Shown here one piece after another: positions 19,352 through 28,768 of a stretch of DNA of 64,000 bases. The notes under the pieces are model-generated. The model worked only from the letters and a program-made list of their open reading frames with translations, had not been told where the DNA came from and searched no databases. The stretch is from Methylobacterium isbiliense (lineage in GTDB: Bacteria; Pseudomonadota; Alphaproteobacteria; Rhizobiales; Beijerinckiaceae): NCBI RefSeq assembly GCF_022179325.1, contig NZ_BPQQ01000034.1, positions 1-64,000 on the forward strand. Direction: 5' to 3'. A program made the position numbers and the translations under genes. Positions within the stretch are counted from its first letter, which is position 1. The number at the start of each line of letters is the position of its first letter.

Positions 19352-20463
19352 CGCAGACCATCCTGATCACCGGCGGGGCCGGGTTCATCGGCCGGGCGGT
19401 CGCCCGGGCCCTGATCGCGCGGGGAGACCGGGTCCGCGTCCTCGACAGCCTCATCGAGCAGGTTCACGGCGCCGCCGACCCCGCGGAGATGCCGGACGGG
19501 GTCGAGCTGCACCGGGGCGACGTGCGCGATCCCGCCGCCGTCGCCCGCGTCCTCCGGGGGGCCGACGCGGTGATCCACCTCGCCGCCGAGGTCGGGGTGG
19601 GGCAGAGCATGTACGCGGTCGAGCGCTACGTCTCGGTCAACGACCTCGGCACCGCGGTGCTGTTTCAGGCCCTGATCGAGCACCCGGTGCGCCGGGTCGT
19701 GGTCGCCTCCTCGATGAGCGTCTACGGCGAAGGCCTCTACCGCGATGCCGAGGGACGGCTGATCGAGAACGCGGTGCGCACGCCCCGCTCCGGGCCGGAC
19801 GCCCCCTGGGACCCGCTCGACGCGGACGGGCAGCCCCTGCAGCCCGTGCCGACCCCGGAGTGGAAGCGCCCGGACCTCGCCTCCGTCTACGCCCTGTCGA
19901 AATACGCCCAGGAGCGCCTGACGCTGATGCTCGCCCCCGCCTACGGCATGGAGGGCGTGGCCTTGCGGCTGTGGAACGTCTACGGGCCGGGACAGGCGCT
20001 CTCGAACCCCTATACGGGCGTGCTCGCGATCTTCGCCTCGCGCCTGCACAACGGGGCGCCGCCGGTGATCTTCGAGGACGGGCACCAGCGGCGCGACTTC
20101 GTGCAGGTCGACGACGTGGCGCAGGCCTTCCTGCTCGCCCTCGACCGGCGGGAGGCCGCGGGGCAGGTCTACAACATCGGCTCCGGGGAGCACCGTTCGG
20201 TGCGCGAGGTGGCCCAGCTCCTCGCCCGCGCCATGGGCCGCACCGACCTCGTGCCCGAGATCGCCGGCAAGCAGCGGGCGGGCGACATCCGCCACTGCAT
20301 CCCCGACATCGCCAAGGCCCGGACCGAACTCGGCTACGCGCCCCGGCGCGGCTTCGCCGACGGGCTCGCCGAACTCGCCGCCTGGGTGGCCGCGCAGGAG
20401 GACGCGCAGGATCGGGTGGCGGAGGCGCGCCGCGAACTCGAGAAGCACGGACTCGTCGCATGA
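19348..20463 (+). CDS. Extended SDR sugar-nucleotide epimerase (dTDP-L-rhamnose 4-epimerase-like)
   Basis: A 371-residue NAD-dependent epimerase/dehydratase. It opens with TILITGGAGFIGRAVARAL (the GxxGxxG nucleotide site), has the catalytic triad region VVASSMSVYGEG and YALSKYAQERL (YxxxK), and carries the substrate-binding NVYGPGQALSNPYTGVLAIF. A 35-residue insert around PLDADGQPLQPVPTPEW is typical of the dTDP-L-rhamnose 4-epimerase-like branch. I prefer the GTG at 19348, coupled to the leader ORF. An in-frame ATG at 19300 has its ribosome site only one base away and is unlikely. The stop overlaps the next start (ATGA at 20460), so this is the first structural gene of the glycan operon. Confidence 0.82.
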   Translation: MTQTILITGGAGFIGRAVARALIARGDRVRVLDSLIEQVHGAADPAEMPDGVELHRGDVRDPAAVARVLRGADAVIHLAAEVGVGQSMYAVERYVSVNDLGTAVLFQALIEHPVRRVVVASSMSVYGEGLYRDAEGRLIENAVRTPRSGPDAPWDPLDADGQPLQPVPTPEWKRPDLASVYALSKYAQERLTLMLAPAYGMEGVALRLWNVYGPGQALSNPYTGVLAIFASRLHNGAPPVIFEDGHQRRDFVQVDDVAQAFLLALDRREAAGQVYNIGSGEHRSVREVAQLLARAMGRTDLVPEIAGKQRAGDIRHCIPDIAKARTELGYAPRRGFADGLAELAAWVAAQEDAQDRVAEARRELEKHGLVA

Positions 20464-21557
20464 GCGGCCATCGCGGCCGGCGGCCGATCCTCATCACGGG
20501 CGGGGCGGGCTTCATCGGCGCCAATCTGGCGGACGCGCTGGCCGGCGAGGGGCACGACGTCCTGATCTACGACGCCCTGCTGCGCCCGGGCGTGGCGGCC
20601 AACCTCGACTGGCTCAAGGCCCGCCATCCCCGCCGGATCGCCGCGGTGGTGGCGGATGTGCGCGACCGCGACAGCCTCGCGGCCGCCGCCGCCGAGGCCG
20701 AGGCGGTCTTCCACCTCGCCGCGCAGGTCGCCGTGACGACGAGCCTGACCGAGCCGACGGCGGATTTCGAGGTCAATCTCGGGGCGACGCTCCACCTGCT
20801 CGAAGGGCTGCGCCGCCGCCCGGATCCGGTCCCGCTGATCTTCGCCTCCACCAACAAGGTCTACGGCGACCTCGCCGACCTCGCCCTGCGGCGCGAGGGG
20901 GAGGCCTACCGGCCGGCCAACGACTTCCTCCACCGCCACGGCATCGGCGAGGACCGGCCGCTCGACTTCCACACCCCCTACGGCTGCTCGAAGGGCGGCG
21001 CCGACCAGTACGTGCTCGACTATGCCCGCAGCTTCGGGGTGCCGACCTGCGTGCTGCGGATGAGCTGCATCTACGGCCCGCGCCAGATGGGCACCGAGGA
21101 CCAGGGCTGGGTCGCCCACTTCCTGATCCGGGCGCTCGCAGGCGAGCCGATCGCGATCTACGGCGACGGCTGCCAGGTGCGCGACGTGCTCGACGTGTCG
21201 GACGCGGTCGCGGCCTACCGGGCGGTGCTGGCGCGGATCGGCACGGTCGGGGGCCGGGCCTACAATCTCGGCGGCGGGCCGGCGAACGCCGTGAGCCTGC
21301 GGCAGGTGCTCGGGGCGATCGGCGACCTCGTCGGCCGCCCCCTCGACCTCTCGTTCCACGACTGGCGGGCGGGCGATCAGCGCTACTACGTCTCCGACAC
21401 CCGACGGATCGCGGCGGATCTCGGCCTCGCGCCCCCGCTGCCGTGGCGCCGGGGCCTCGCGCGGCTCGCCGCCTGGCTCGCCGAGATGCGGGGCATCGCG
21501 CTGCCCGACACGGCGGCCGAGCCCCGGCGGACGGCCGCGGCGGTCTCCGGCGCCTGA
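20460..21557 (+). CDS. Extended SDR sugar-nucleotide epimerase (CDP-paratose 2-epimerase-like)
   Basis: A 365-residue NAD-dependent epimerase. The sequence begins PILITGGAGFIGANLADALA. It shows FHLAAQVAVTTSL, FASTNKVYGDLADLAL, the YGCSKGGADQYVLDYA catalytic motif (YxxxK), and RMSCIYGPRQMGTEDQGWVAHFLI, the last resembling CDP-paratose/CDP-tyvelose 2-epimerases. It should interconvert a nucleotide-activated sugar used by the downstream glycosyltransferases. The ATG overlaps the previous stop by four bases. About 135 bases separate it from the radical SAM gene, the largest gap early in the cluster. Confidence 0.82.
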   Translation: MSGHRGRRPILITGGAGFIGANLADALAGEGHDVLIYDALLRPGVAANLDWLKARHPRRIAAVVADVRDRDSLAAAAAEAEAVFHLAAQVAVTTSLTEPTADFEVNLGATLHLLEGLRRRPDPVPLIFASTNKVYGDLADLALRREGEAYRPANDFLHRHGIGEDRPLDFHTPYGCSKGGADQYVLDYARSFGVPTCVLRMSCIYGPRQMGTEDQGWVAHFLIRALAGEPIAIYGDGCQVRDVLDVSDAVAAYRAVLARIGTVGGRAYNLGGGPANAVSLRQVLGAIGDLVGRPLDLSFHDWRAGDQRYYVSDTRRIAADLGLAPPLPWRRGLARLAAWLAEMRGIALPDTAAEPRRTAAAVSGA

Positions 21558-21692
21558 CCGACCAGGACCGGGGCGCCCCCGCCGGGCGACATCGGGAAGG
21601 ACTTCGGCGAGGGACCTTGCCGGAGCGGGGGCCGCCGCCACTTCCCTCTCAGATCCTCACCCCCAGTATGCGACCCGAGTTAGGATCCCGTC

Positions 21693-22991
21693 TTGAGAGC
21701 AGCCCTCGTCAACCCGCCCTGGAGCTTCGCGCAGAGCATCTATTTCGGCTGCCGGGCGCCGCACCTGCCGATCGAGCTCGGCGCCTGCAAGGTGCTGCTG
21801 GAGGCGGCGGGTCACGAGGTGCTGATGCTCGACGGCGCGCTCGACGGCCTCACGCTGGAGGAGACGGCCGGGCGCGTGGCCGAGTTCGCCCCCGCCATGA
21901 CGGTGGTGACGACGGCCCCGACCTACCTGTTCTGGCGCTGCGCCCAGCCGGAACTGCGGGTGCCCCGGGCCTTCCTCGACGCCCTGGACGGGCGGGGCGG
22001 GCGCACCGTGGCGGTGGGGCCGCACGGCTCGGTGACGCCGAAGACCACGCTCGCCAAGCTCGGCTGCGACCTCGTGGTGCGGGGCGAGTGCGAGGAGGTG
22101 GTGGCGGCGCTGGCCGGCGGCGGCCTGACGGATCCGGGCCGCGTGCCCTCCCTGGCCTACCGGGACGAAGACGGGATTGCGGTCACCGGGGGGCCGGCCG
22201 CGACGCGCTTCGTCGACCTGCCGGCCCTGTCCTGGCCCGAGTCCTGGATCGCCCGCCACCGCCACCACCACCACCGCTTCGACGCCGAGCCGGACGGGCC
22301 GGGCGCGGAGGTCGAGGCCTCGCGGGGCTGCCCCTACACCTGCACCTTCTGCGCCAAGCTCGATTTCCGCGACAAGTACCGCCGCCGCGACCTCGGCCTC
22401 GTCCTCGACGAGATCGACCGGCTGATCGCGCAAGGGGCGACCTACCTCTACTTCATCGACGAGATCTTCCTGCCCCAGAAGCCGCTGCTGGAGGCGCTGG
22501 TGGAGCGCCCGGTCGCCTTCGGGGTGCAGACCCGCATCGATCTGTGGAAGCCCGACATGCTCGATCTCCTCGGCCGGGCGGGCTGCGTCTCCATCGAGGC
22601 CGGGGTCGAGAGCCTCACCGCGGAGGGCCGCGCGCTCCTCGACAAGAACTGCCGCGCCTCCACGGACGACCTCGCCGAGCGCCTGATCCACGCCCGGCGC
22701 TCGGTGCCCTTCGTGCAGGCCAACCTGATCAAGGTGGCGGGCGACGATCCCGCACTGGTCGCAGCGTGGCGGGAGCGGCTTCGCGCCGCGGGGGTCTGGG
22801 CCAACGATCCGGTGCCCCTCTATCCCTATCCCTCGTCCCCCGACTACCGGCGCCTCTGGGGCGAGCCGGACGGGCAGGCCTGGGAGCGGGCGCACGCCCA
22901 TTATCTCGGCCAGTTCGACCGCTTCAGCGACATTCAGGAGGAGCGGCCGGCCTCCTTGAGCGAACTGGAATCCGCATGCTGCCCGGCCTGA
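21693..22991 (+). CDS. B12-binding domain radical SAM enzyme of a glycan cluster
   Basis: A 432-residue iron-sulfur enzyme. Residues 1-150 form a B12-binding-type Rossmann domain (RAALVNPPWSFAQSIYFG, LPIELGACKVLLEAAGHEVLM). The radical SAM core begins near residue 205 with SRGCPYTCTFCAKLDF, the CxxxCxxC cluster ligand, followed by YLYFIDEIFLPQ and VSIEAGVESLT. B12-dependent radical SAM enzymes usually methylate unactivated carbons or rearrange carbon skeletons. Its place between sugar epimerases and glycosyltransferases suggests a sugar or glycan substrate. I recall a family of this type defined by a conserved rhizobial cassette nicknamed rhizo-twelve, but could not check. Start is TTG; its end overlaps the next gene by 16 bases. 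Confidence 0.82.
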   Translation: MRAALVNPPWSFAQSIYFGCRAPHLPIELGACKVLLEAAGHEVLMLDGALDGLTLEETAGRVAEFAPAMTVVTTAPTYLFWRCAQPELRVPRAFLDALDGRGGRTVAVGPHGSVTPKTTLAKLGCDLVVRGECEEVVAALAGGGLTDPGRVPSLAYRDEDGIAVTGGPAATRFVDLPALSWPESWIARHRHHHHRFDAEPDGPGAEVEASRGCPYTCTFCAKLDFRDKYRRRDLGLVLDEIDRLIAQGATYLYFIDEIFLPQKPLLEALVERPVAFGVQTRIDLWKPDMLDLLGRAGCVSIEAGVESLTAEGRALLDKNCRASTDDLAERLIHARRSVPFVQANLIKVAGDDPALVAAWRERLRAAGVWANDPVPLYPYPSSPDYRRLWGEPDGQAWERAHAHYLGQFDRFSDIQEERPASLSELESACCPA

Positions 22992-24133
22992 CCGCCGCGT
23001 CCCCGCGGACGCCGCCCCTCACCGTGTTCATGACCGCGGACGCGGTGGGCGGCGTCTGGCAATACGCCCTCGACCTCGCCCTCGACCTCGACCGGCGCGG
23101 AATCGGCGTGACCCTGGCGGTGCTCGGCCCGGAGCCCTCCGCCGACCAGCTGCGCACGGCCCGCACCATCCGGGGCCTGGACCTGCGGGTGATGAGCGTG
23201 CCCCTCGACTGGACGGCGCTGACGCGCGGGGAGGTCGAGGCCGCGGCGTGGCGGGTGGCCGAGGAGGCCGCGCGGTCGGGGGCGGGGCTCGTCCACCTCA
23301 ACAGCCCGGCGCTCGCCGCCATCGCGACCTTCCCGGCGCCGGTCGTGGCCGTCGCGCATTCCTGCGTGGCGACGTGGTGGGCGGCGATGCGCGCAAGCCC
23401 CCTGCCGCCGGACCTCGCCTGGCGGGCCGAGCTTGCCGGGGAGGGCTACCGGCGGGCCGACGCGGTGCTGGCGCCGACGCGGGCCTTCGCGCAGGCCACC
23501 GCCGCCGCCTATGGCCTGACCGCCCCGCCCCTGGTGGTGCCGAACGGCCGGCGCAGCCCCGCCGAGCGGGGCCACCGCACGCCGGGGGGCGCCGGCCCCT
23601 CCCCGTTCGCCTTCACGGCCGGGCGGCTGTGGGACGAAGGCAAGAACGCGGCGGTCCTGGACCGGATCGCCGCCCGCCTCGCGCCCCGGCCCTTCCTGGC
23701 CGCCGGCCCGCTCGACGGCCCGAACGCCGCCTGCTTCGTGCCCCGGCACCTGCGCAGCCTCGGGCGGCTGAGCGACCAGGACATGGCCCGCTGGCTCGCG
23801 GGCGCCCCGGTCTACGTCTCGGCCGCCCGCTACGAGCCCTTCGGGCTCGGCGTGCTGGAGGCCGCGAGCGCCGGCTGCGCCCTCGTCCTGTCCGACATCC
23901 CGACCTTCCGCGAACTCTGGGACGAGGCCGCGATCTTCCTGCCCGCCGACGACGATGCGGGCTTTGCCCGGACGATCGAGCAGGTGGTCGGCGATGGGGC
24001 GATCCGCGCGCGCCTCGGCGCCGCCGCGAAGGCGCGCGCCGAGGCGTTCACGGTCGAGGCGATGGGGGCGGGCGTGCTCGCCGCCTACGGCCGCGTGCTG
24101 GAGGCCGCGCCGCGCGCCGGAGCCTCCGCGTGA
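22976..24133 (+). CDS. Glycosyltransferase family 4 protein
   Basis: A 385-residue GT-B glycosyltransferase. The N-terminal acceptor domain contains FMTADAVGGVWQYALDLALDL, a GT4-like opening. The donor domain carries AFTAGRLWDEGKN and the EX7E motif SAARYEPFGLGVLEAASAGCALVLSDI, which binds the nucleotide sugar. It probably adds one sugar to a lipid- or protein-linked acceptor on the cytoplasmic side. The ATG at 22976 lies inside the end of the radical SAM gene, and its stop overlaps the next GTG start (GTGA), so the three genes are translated as a unit. Confidence 0.85.
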   Translation: MLPGLTAASPRTPPLTVFMTADAVGGVWQYALDLALDLDRRGIGVTLAVLGPEPSADQLRTARTIRGLDLRVMSVPLDWTALTRGEVEAAAWRVAEEAARSGAGLVHLNSPALAAIATFPAPVVAVAHSCVATWWAAMRASPLPPDLAWRAELAGEGYRRADAVLAPTRAFAQATAAAYGLTAPPLVVPNGRRSPAERGHRTPGGAGPSPFAFTAGRLWDEGKNAAVLDRIAARLAPRPFLAAGPLDGPNAACFVPRHLRSLGRLSDQDMARWLAGAPVYVSAARYEPFGLGVLEAASAGCALVLSDIPTFRELWDEAAIFLPADDDAGFARTIEQVVGDGAIRARLGAAAKARAEAFTVEAMGAGVLAAYGRVLEAAPRAGASA

Positions 24134-25242
24134 GGATCGTCGTCTTCACGCATTCCCTGCGCTCCTGCTGGAACCACGGCAACGCGCATTTCCTGCGCGG
24201 GACGCTGCGCGAGCTGATGGCGCTCGGCCACGAGGTGGCGGTGCACGAGCCGGCGGGCGCCTGGAGCCTCGCGAACCTGCTCGCCGACCACGGCGAGGCC
24301 GGGGCGGCGGCCTCGCTCGCCGCCTACCCGGAGCTGACCTCCCGCATCGATCCGCCCGGCAGCGATCCGGCGGCCTCGCTCGACGGGGCGGACCTCGTGC
24401 TGGTGCACGAGTGGAACGAGCCCGCCCTCGTCGCCCGCATCGGGGCCGCACGGGCAGCGGGCGGGCGCTTCACGCTCCTGTTCCACGACACCCACCACCG
24501 GGCGGTGAGCGATCCGGCGGCGATGCGGGCCTACGACCTCTCGGCCTATGACGGGGTGCTGGCCTTCGGCGAGACCCTGGCGGCGGTCTATCGCGGCTGG
24601 GGCTGGGGGGACCGCGTCACCGTCTGGCACGAGGCCGCCGACACCCGCCTGTTCCGCCCGCCCGCCGCGGAGGGGCCGCGGGAGGGGCTGGTCTGGATCG
24701 GCAACTGGGGCGACGGCGAGCGCAGCGCCGAACTCGACGCCTACCTGTTCCGGCCGGCCCGCGAGGCCGGCCTGCCCCTCGACGTCTGGGGCGTGCGCTA
24801 CCCGGAGGAGGCGCTGGCGGCCCTGGCGCAGGCCGGGGCGCGCTACCGCGGCTGGCTCCCGAACGCGCGCGCCCCCGAGATCTTCGCGCGCCACCTCGCC
24901 ACCGTGCACGTGCCGCGGCGCTTCTACGTGGAGACCCTGCCGGGCATCCCCACCATCCGGGTATTCGAGGCCCTGGCCTGCGGCATCCCCCTCGTCTGCG
25001 CGCCCTGGCGCGACGCCGAGGGGCTGTTCACCCCCGGTACCGACTACCTCGTCGCCGCGGACGAGGCCGCGATGGCCCGCCACCTGCGGGATCTGCGCCA
25101 CGACCCGGACCTGCGCGCGGCGCTCTCCGCGCACGGCCTCGCCACCGTCCGGGCGCGCCACACCTGCGCGCACCGGGCGGCCGAACTCCTCGCGGCGGTC
25201 GAGCGGCTCAGCGGTCGGCCGACCCTGAGGGCGGCGGGATGA
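24130..25242 (+). CDS. CgeB-like glycosyltransferase (first of three)
   Basis: A 370-residue GT-B protein of the Glyco_trans_1_2/CgeB type. It opens VRIVVFTHSLRSCWNHGNAHFLRG and contains LLFHDTHHRAVS, a mid-protein YDGVLAFGETLAAVYRGWGWG and WHEAADTRLF, then the nucleotide-sugar-binding VPRRFYVETLPGIPTIRVFEALACGIPLVCAPW. The GTG start overlaps the previous stop. The opening SLRSCWNHGNAHFLRGTLREL is echoed in the next two glycosyltransferases (LSSYWNGAATYYRGLIRDL, SSSWGNGHATTYRALLRAF), so all three probably arose by duplication and then acquired different sugars or linkages. Confidence 0.8.
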   Translation: MRIVVFTHSLRSCWNHGNAHFLRGTLRELMALGHEVAVHEPAGAWSLANLLADHGEAGAAASLAAYPELTSRIDPPGSDPAASLDGADLVLVHEWNEPALVARIGAARAAGGRFTLLFHDTHHRAVSDPAAMRAYDLSAYDGVLAFGETLAAVYRGWGWGDRVTVWHEAADTRLFRPPAAEGPREGLVWIGNWGDGERSAELDAYLFRPAREAGLPLDVWGVRYPEEALAALAQAGARYRGWLPNARAPEIFARHLATVHVPRRFYVETLPGIPTIRVFEALACGIPLVCAPWRDAEGLFTPGTDYLVAADEAAMARHLRDLRHDPDLRAALSAHGLATVRARHTCAHRAAELLAAVERLSGRPTLRAAG

Positions 25243-25421
25243 GGAGCGCCGCCGTGCGGGGTCCTGCCGCCTCCGACGACACCCGCGGGATCTCCAATCC
25301 CCTCCCCCGTCCGGCAGAGGAAATCCTCGCGCCTCGTCCGTCGGAGAGGGCGCAGCGGTCGAGGGCCGGTGCGCCGGCATCCCGCGCCTCAGCCCACCAC
25401 CCCGAAGGCGACGCCGCATGA
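25239..25421 (+). CDS. 60-codon open frame bridging two glycosyltransferase genes
   Basis: ATG at 25239 overlaps the stop of the preceding gene (ATGA), and its own TGA at 25419-25421 overlaps the ATG of the following gene at 25418 (ATGA). The 60-residue product is Ala/Arg/Pro/Ser-rich and matches nothing I know. Its interest is positional: with perfect overlaps at both ends, it could carry ribosomes across the otherwise 175-base gap. It could equally be a chance frame. Confidence 0.25.
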   Translation: MRSAAVRGPAASDDTRGISNPLPRPAEEILAPRPSERAQRSRAGAPASRASAHHPEGDAA

Positions 25422-26515
25422 CCACCATCGCGTTCTACGGCTCCAGCCTTCTCTCCTCGTACTGGAACGGCGCGGCCACCTACTACCGGGGCCTGATCCG
25501 CGACCTCGCGGGGCGGGGATGGCGCACCACCTTCTACGAGCCGGACGCCTTCGACCGGCAGCAGCACCGGGACATCGACCCGCCCGACTGGGCGGAGGTG
25601 CGGGTCTACCCGGCCACCGAGGCGGCGGCGGCCTCCGTCATCGCCGAGGCGGCGCGGGCGGACGTGGTGGTCAAGGCCTCGGGCGTCGGCGTGTTCGACG
25701 ACCTGCTGCTCTCCGGGCTCGCGCGGGCGGCGCGGCCCGACGCCGTCCGGCTCTTCTGGGACGTCGACGCCCCCGCGACCCTGAGCGAGATGCGGGCCTC
25801 TCCCGACCACCCCCTGCGGCGGATCCTGCCCGAACTCGACCTCGTGCTCACCTACGGCGGCGGTCCCCCGGTGGTGGCGGCCTACGAGGGGTTCGGCGCG
25901 CATCGCTGCATCCCGGTCTACAACGCGCTCGATCCCGACACGCATCATCCGGTGCCGGCCGATCCGCGCTTCGCCGCCGACCTCGCCTTCCTGGGCAACC
26001 GCCTGCCCGACCGGGAGGCGCGGGTGCGCGACTTCTTCCTCGACGCCGCCGCGCGGCTGCCGGAGCGCCGCTTCCTCCTCGGCGGCAACGGCTGGGAGCC
26101 GCGGGACCTGCCCGCCAACGTGCGCCACATCGGGCACGTCCCGACGCGCGACCACAACGCCTTCAACGGCTCGGCCACGGCCGTGCTCAACATCGCCCGC
26201 GATTCCATGGCGGCGACCGGCTGGTCCCCGGCCACGCGGGTGTTCGAGGCGGCGGGCGCGGGGGCCTGCCTGATCACCGACGCCTGGACCGGCCTGGAGA
26301 TGTTCCTCAAGGCTGACGAGGAGGTGCTGGTCGCCCGCGACGGGGCGGAGGTGGCGGCGCAGGTGGCGGCGCTGACCCCCGGGCGAGCGCGGGCGATCGG
26401 CGAGGCCGGGCGGCGGCGCATCCTGGCCGAGCACACCTATGCGCGGCGCGGCGCCCAGGTGGATGCGATCCTGCGCGACGCGCTCGCCGCCCGCCGCGCC
26501 CGGAGCGTCGCGTGA
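25418..26515 (+). CDS. CgeB-like glycosyltransferase (second of three)
   Basis: A 365-residue GT-B protein. It begins TTIAFYGSSLLSSYWNGAATYYRG and has VRLFWDVDAPATLSEMRA, DLVLTYGGGPPVV and YNALDPDTHHPV in the middle. The C-terminal Glyco_trans_1_2 signature is SATAVLNIARDSMAATG and TRVFEAAGAGACLITDAWTG. In this family the C-terminal FEAA..G stretch binds the nucleotide sugar. The stop overlaps the GTG of the next glycosyltransferase. Sugar specificity cannot be read from sequence. Confidence 0.8.
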   Translation: MTTIAFYGSSLLSSYWNGAATYYRGLIRDLAGRGWRTTFYEPDAFDRQQHRDIDPPDWAEVRVYPATEAAAASVIAEAARADVVVKASGVGVFDDLLLSGLARAARPDAVRLFWDVDAPATLSEMRASPDHPLRRILPELDLVLTYGGGPPVVAAYEGFGAHRCIPVYNALDPDTHHPVPADPRFAADLAFLGNRLPDREARVRDFFLDAAARLPERRFLLGGNGWEPRDLPANVRHIGHVPTRDHNAFNGSATAVLNIARDSMAATGWSPATRVFEAAGAGACLITDAWTGLEMFLKADEEVLVARDGAEVAAQVAALTPGRARAIGEAGRRRILAEHTYARRGAQVDAILRDALAARRARSVA

Positions 26516-27633
26516 GCCGGACCCTCGACCTCGTGGTGCTGGGCCTCAGCCTGTCCTCGTCCTGGGGCAACGGCCACGCCACCACCTACCGGGCGCTGCT
26601 GCGGGCCTTCGCGGCCCGCGGGCACCGGGTGACGTTCCTGGAGCGGGACGTGCCCTGGTACGCCGCCCACCGCGACCTCGCCAAGCCCGATTACTGCGAC
26701 CTCGTCCTCTACCGCGACCTCGGGGAGCTGTGCGACCTGCGCCCGCGGATCGAGGCGGCCGACGCGGTCGTCGTCGGCTCCTACGTGCCGGACGGGGTCG
26801 CGGCCGGCACCTGGGCGATCGGCGCGGCGCGGGCGGCGGGCGGGGTGGCGGCGTTCTACGACATCGACACGCCGGTGACGCTGGCCAAGCTCGCGCGCGG
26901 CGAGCACGAGTACCTCACCCCCGACCTGATCCGGGCCTACGACCTCTATCTCTCCTTCACGGGCGGGCCGGTGCTGGAGCGGCTGGAGCGCGAGCACGGG
27001 GCGATGCGGGCGCGCGCGCTCTACTGCTCGGTCGATCCCGACGTCTACGCGCCGCAGGCGGCCGCACCCGCCTACGACCTGTCCTATCTCGGCACCTACA
27101 GCCCCGACCGGCAGCCGACGCTGGAGCGGCTCCTGATCGAGCCCGCGCGCCGCGCGCCGCACCGGCGCTTCGTGGTGGCCGGGCCGCAATACCCGGACGG
27201 CATCGCCTGGCCGGACAACGTCGAGCGGCGCGAGCATGTCGGCCCCGCCGATCATCCGGCCTTCTACAGCTTGAGCCGCTGGACCCTGAACGTGACGCGG
27301 GCCGACATGCGGGCGGCCGGCTACAGCCCGAGCGTGCGCCTGTTCGAGGCGGCGGCCTGCGGCACGCCGATCCTGTCGGACGACTGGCCGGGCCTCGACA
27401 CCATCCTGGCGCCCGGCCGCGAGATCGTGGTGGCGGACGGGCCCGAGACGGTGCTGCACGCCCTCGACCGCACCGAGCCGCAGCGTGCGGCGCTGGCGCA
27501 GGCGGCGCGAATCCGTATCCTGGCCTCCCACACCGCCGCCTGCCGGGCGGCGGAACTCGAGGCGGCCCTCTGGGAAACCATCGCCGCCTCGCCTCGCGCA
27601 AATACTCACATGGTGTATCGCAACAAGGCTTAG
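26512..27633 (+). CDS. CgeB-like glycosyltransferase (third of three)
   Basis: A 373-residue GT-B protein closest in layout to the preceding gene. It has LDLVVLGLSLSSSWGNGHATTYR, FLERDVPWYAAHRDLAKPDY, FYDIDTPVTLAKLARGEHEYL, LYLSFTGGPVLERLE, LYCSVDPDVYAPQ and the nucleotide-sugar segment SVRLFEAAACGTPILSDDWPGLDTIL. The motif pairs ARG-free DIDTP/DVDAP and TGGP/YGGGPP align between the two genes. GTG start at 26512 overlaps the previous stop. The last 15 residues end in an unusually AT-rich stretch, after which a 91-base gap leads to the decarboxylase gene. Confidence 0.8.
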   Translation: MSRTLDLVVLGLSLSSSWGNGHATTYRALLRAFAARGHRVTFLERDVPWYAAHRDLAKPDYCDLVLYRDLGELCDLRPRIEAADAVVVGSYVPDGVAAGTWAIGAARAAGGVAAFYDIDTPVTLAKLARGEHEYLTPDLIRAYDLYLSFTGGPVLERLEREHGAMRARALYCSVDPDVYAPQAAAPAYDLSYLGTYSPDRQPTLERLLIEPARRAPHRRFVVAGPQYPDGIAWPDNVERREHVGPADHPAFYSLSRWTLNVTRADMRAAGYSPSVRLFEAAACGTPILSDDWPGLDTILAPGREIVVADGPETVLHALDRTEPQRAALAQAARIRILASHTAACRAAELEAALWETIAASPRANTHMVYRNKA

Positions 27634-27724
27634 ATGCGTGCGTTGTGTGCGGGGTAAGTACCTCGCGTCCCGCGCCTGGCCGAATGGGCGCGGCCCGAGC
27701 AAGCCGAACCGGAGAGGAAGCCTC

Positions 27725-28747
<1,023 letters not shown>

Positions 28748-28748
28748 C

Positions 28749-28768
28749 GCCGCCGCTCAGGCGGCGGC
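28749..28768. terminator. Bidirectional hairpin at the convergent ends of the decarboxylase and dusA genes
   Basis: GCCGCCGC at 28749-28756 pairs with GCGGCGGC at 28761-28768 across a TCAG tetraloop; three of the loop bases are the dusA stop codon read on the other strand. Short and GC-only, so a terminator role is tentative. Confidence 0.35.

Noticed and set aside
19329-20459. A long open frame on the same strand as the first epimerase in another phase
   Set aside because: It is an Arg/Pro/Gly-rich shadow; only its in-frame continuation from 20460 is a real gene (the second epimerase).
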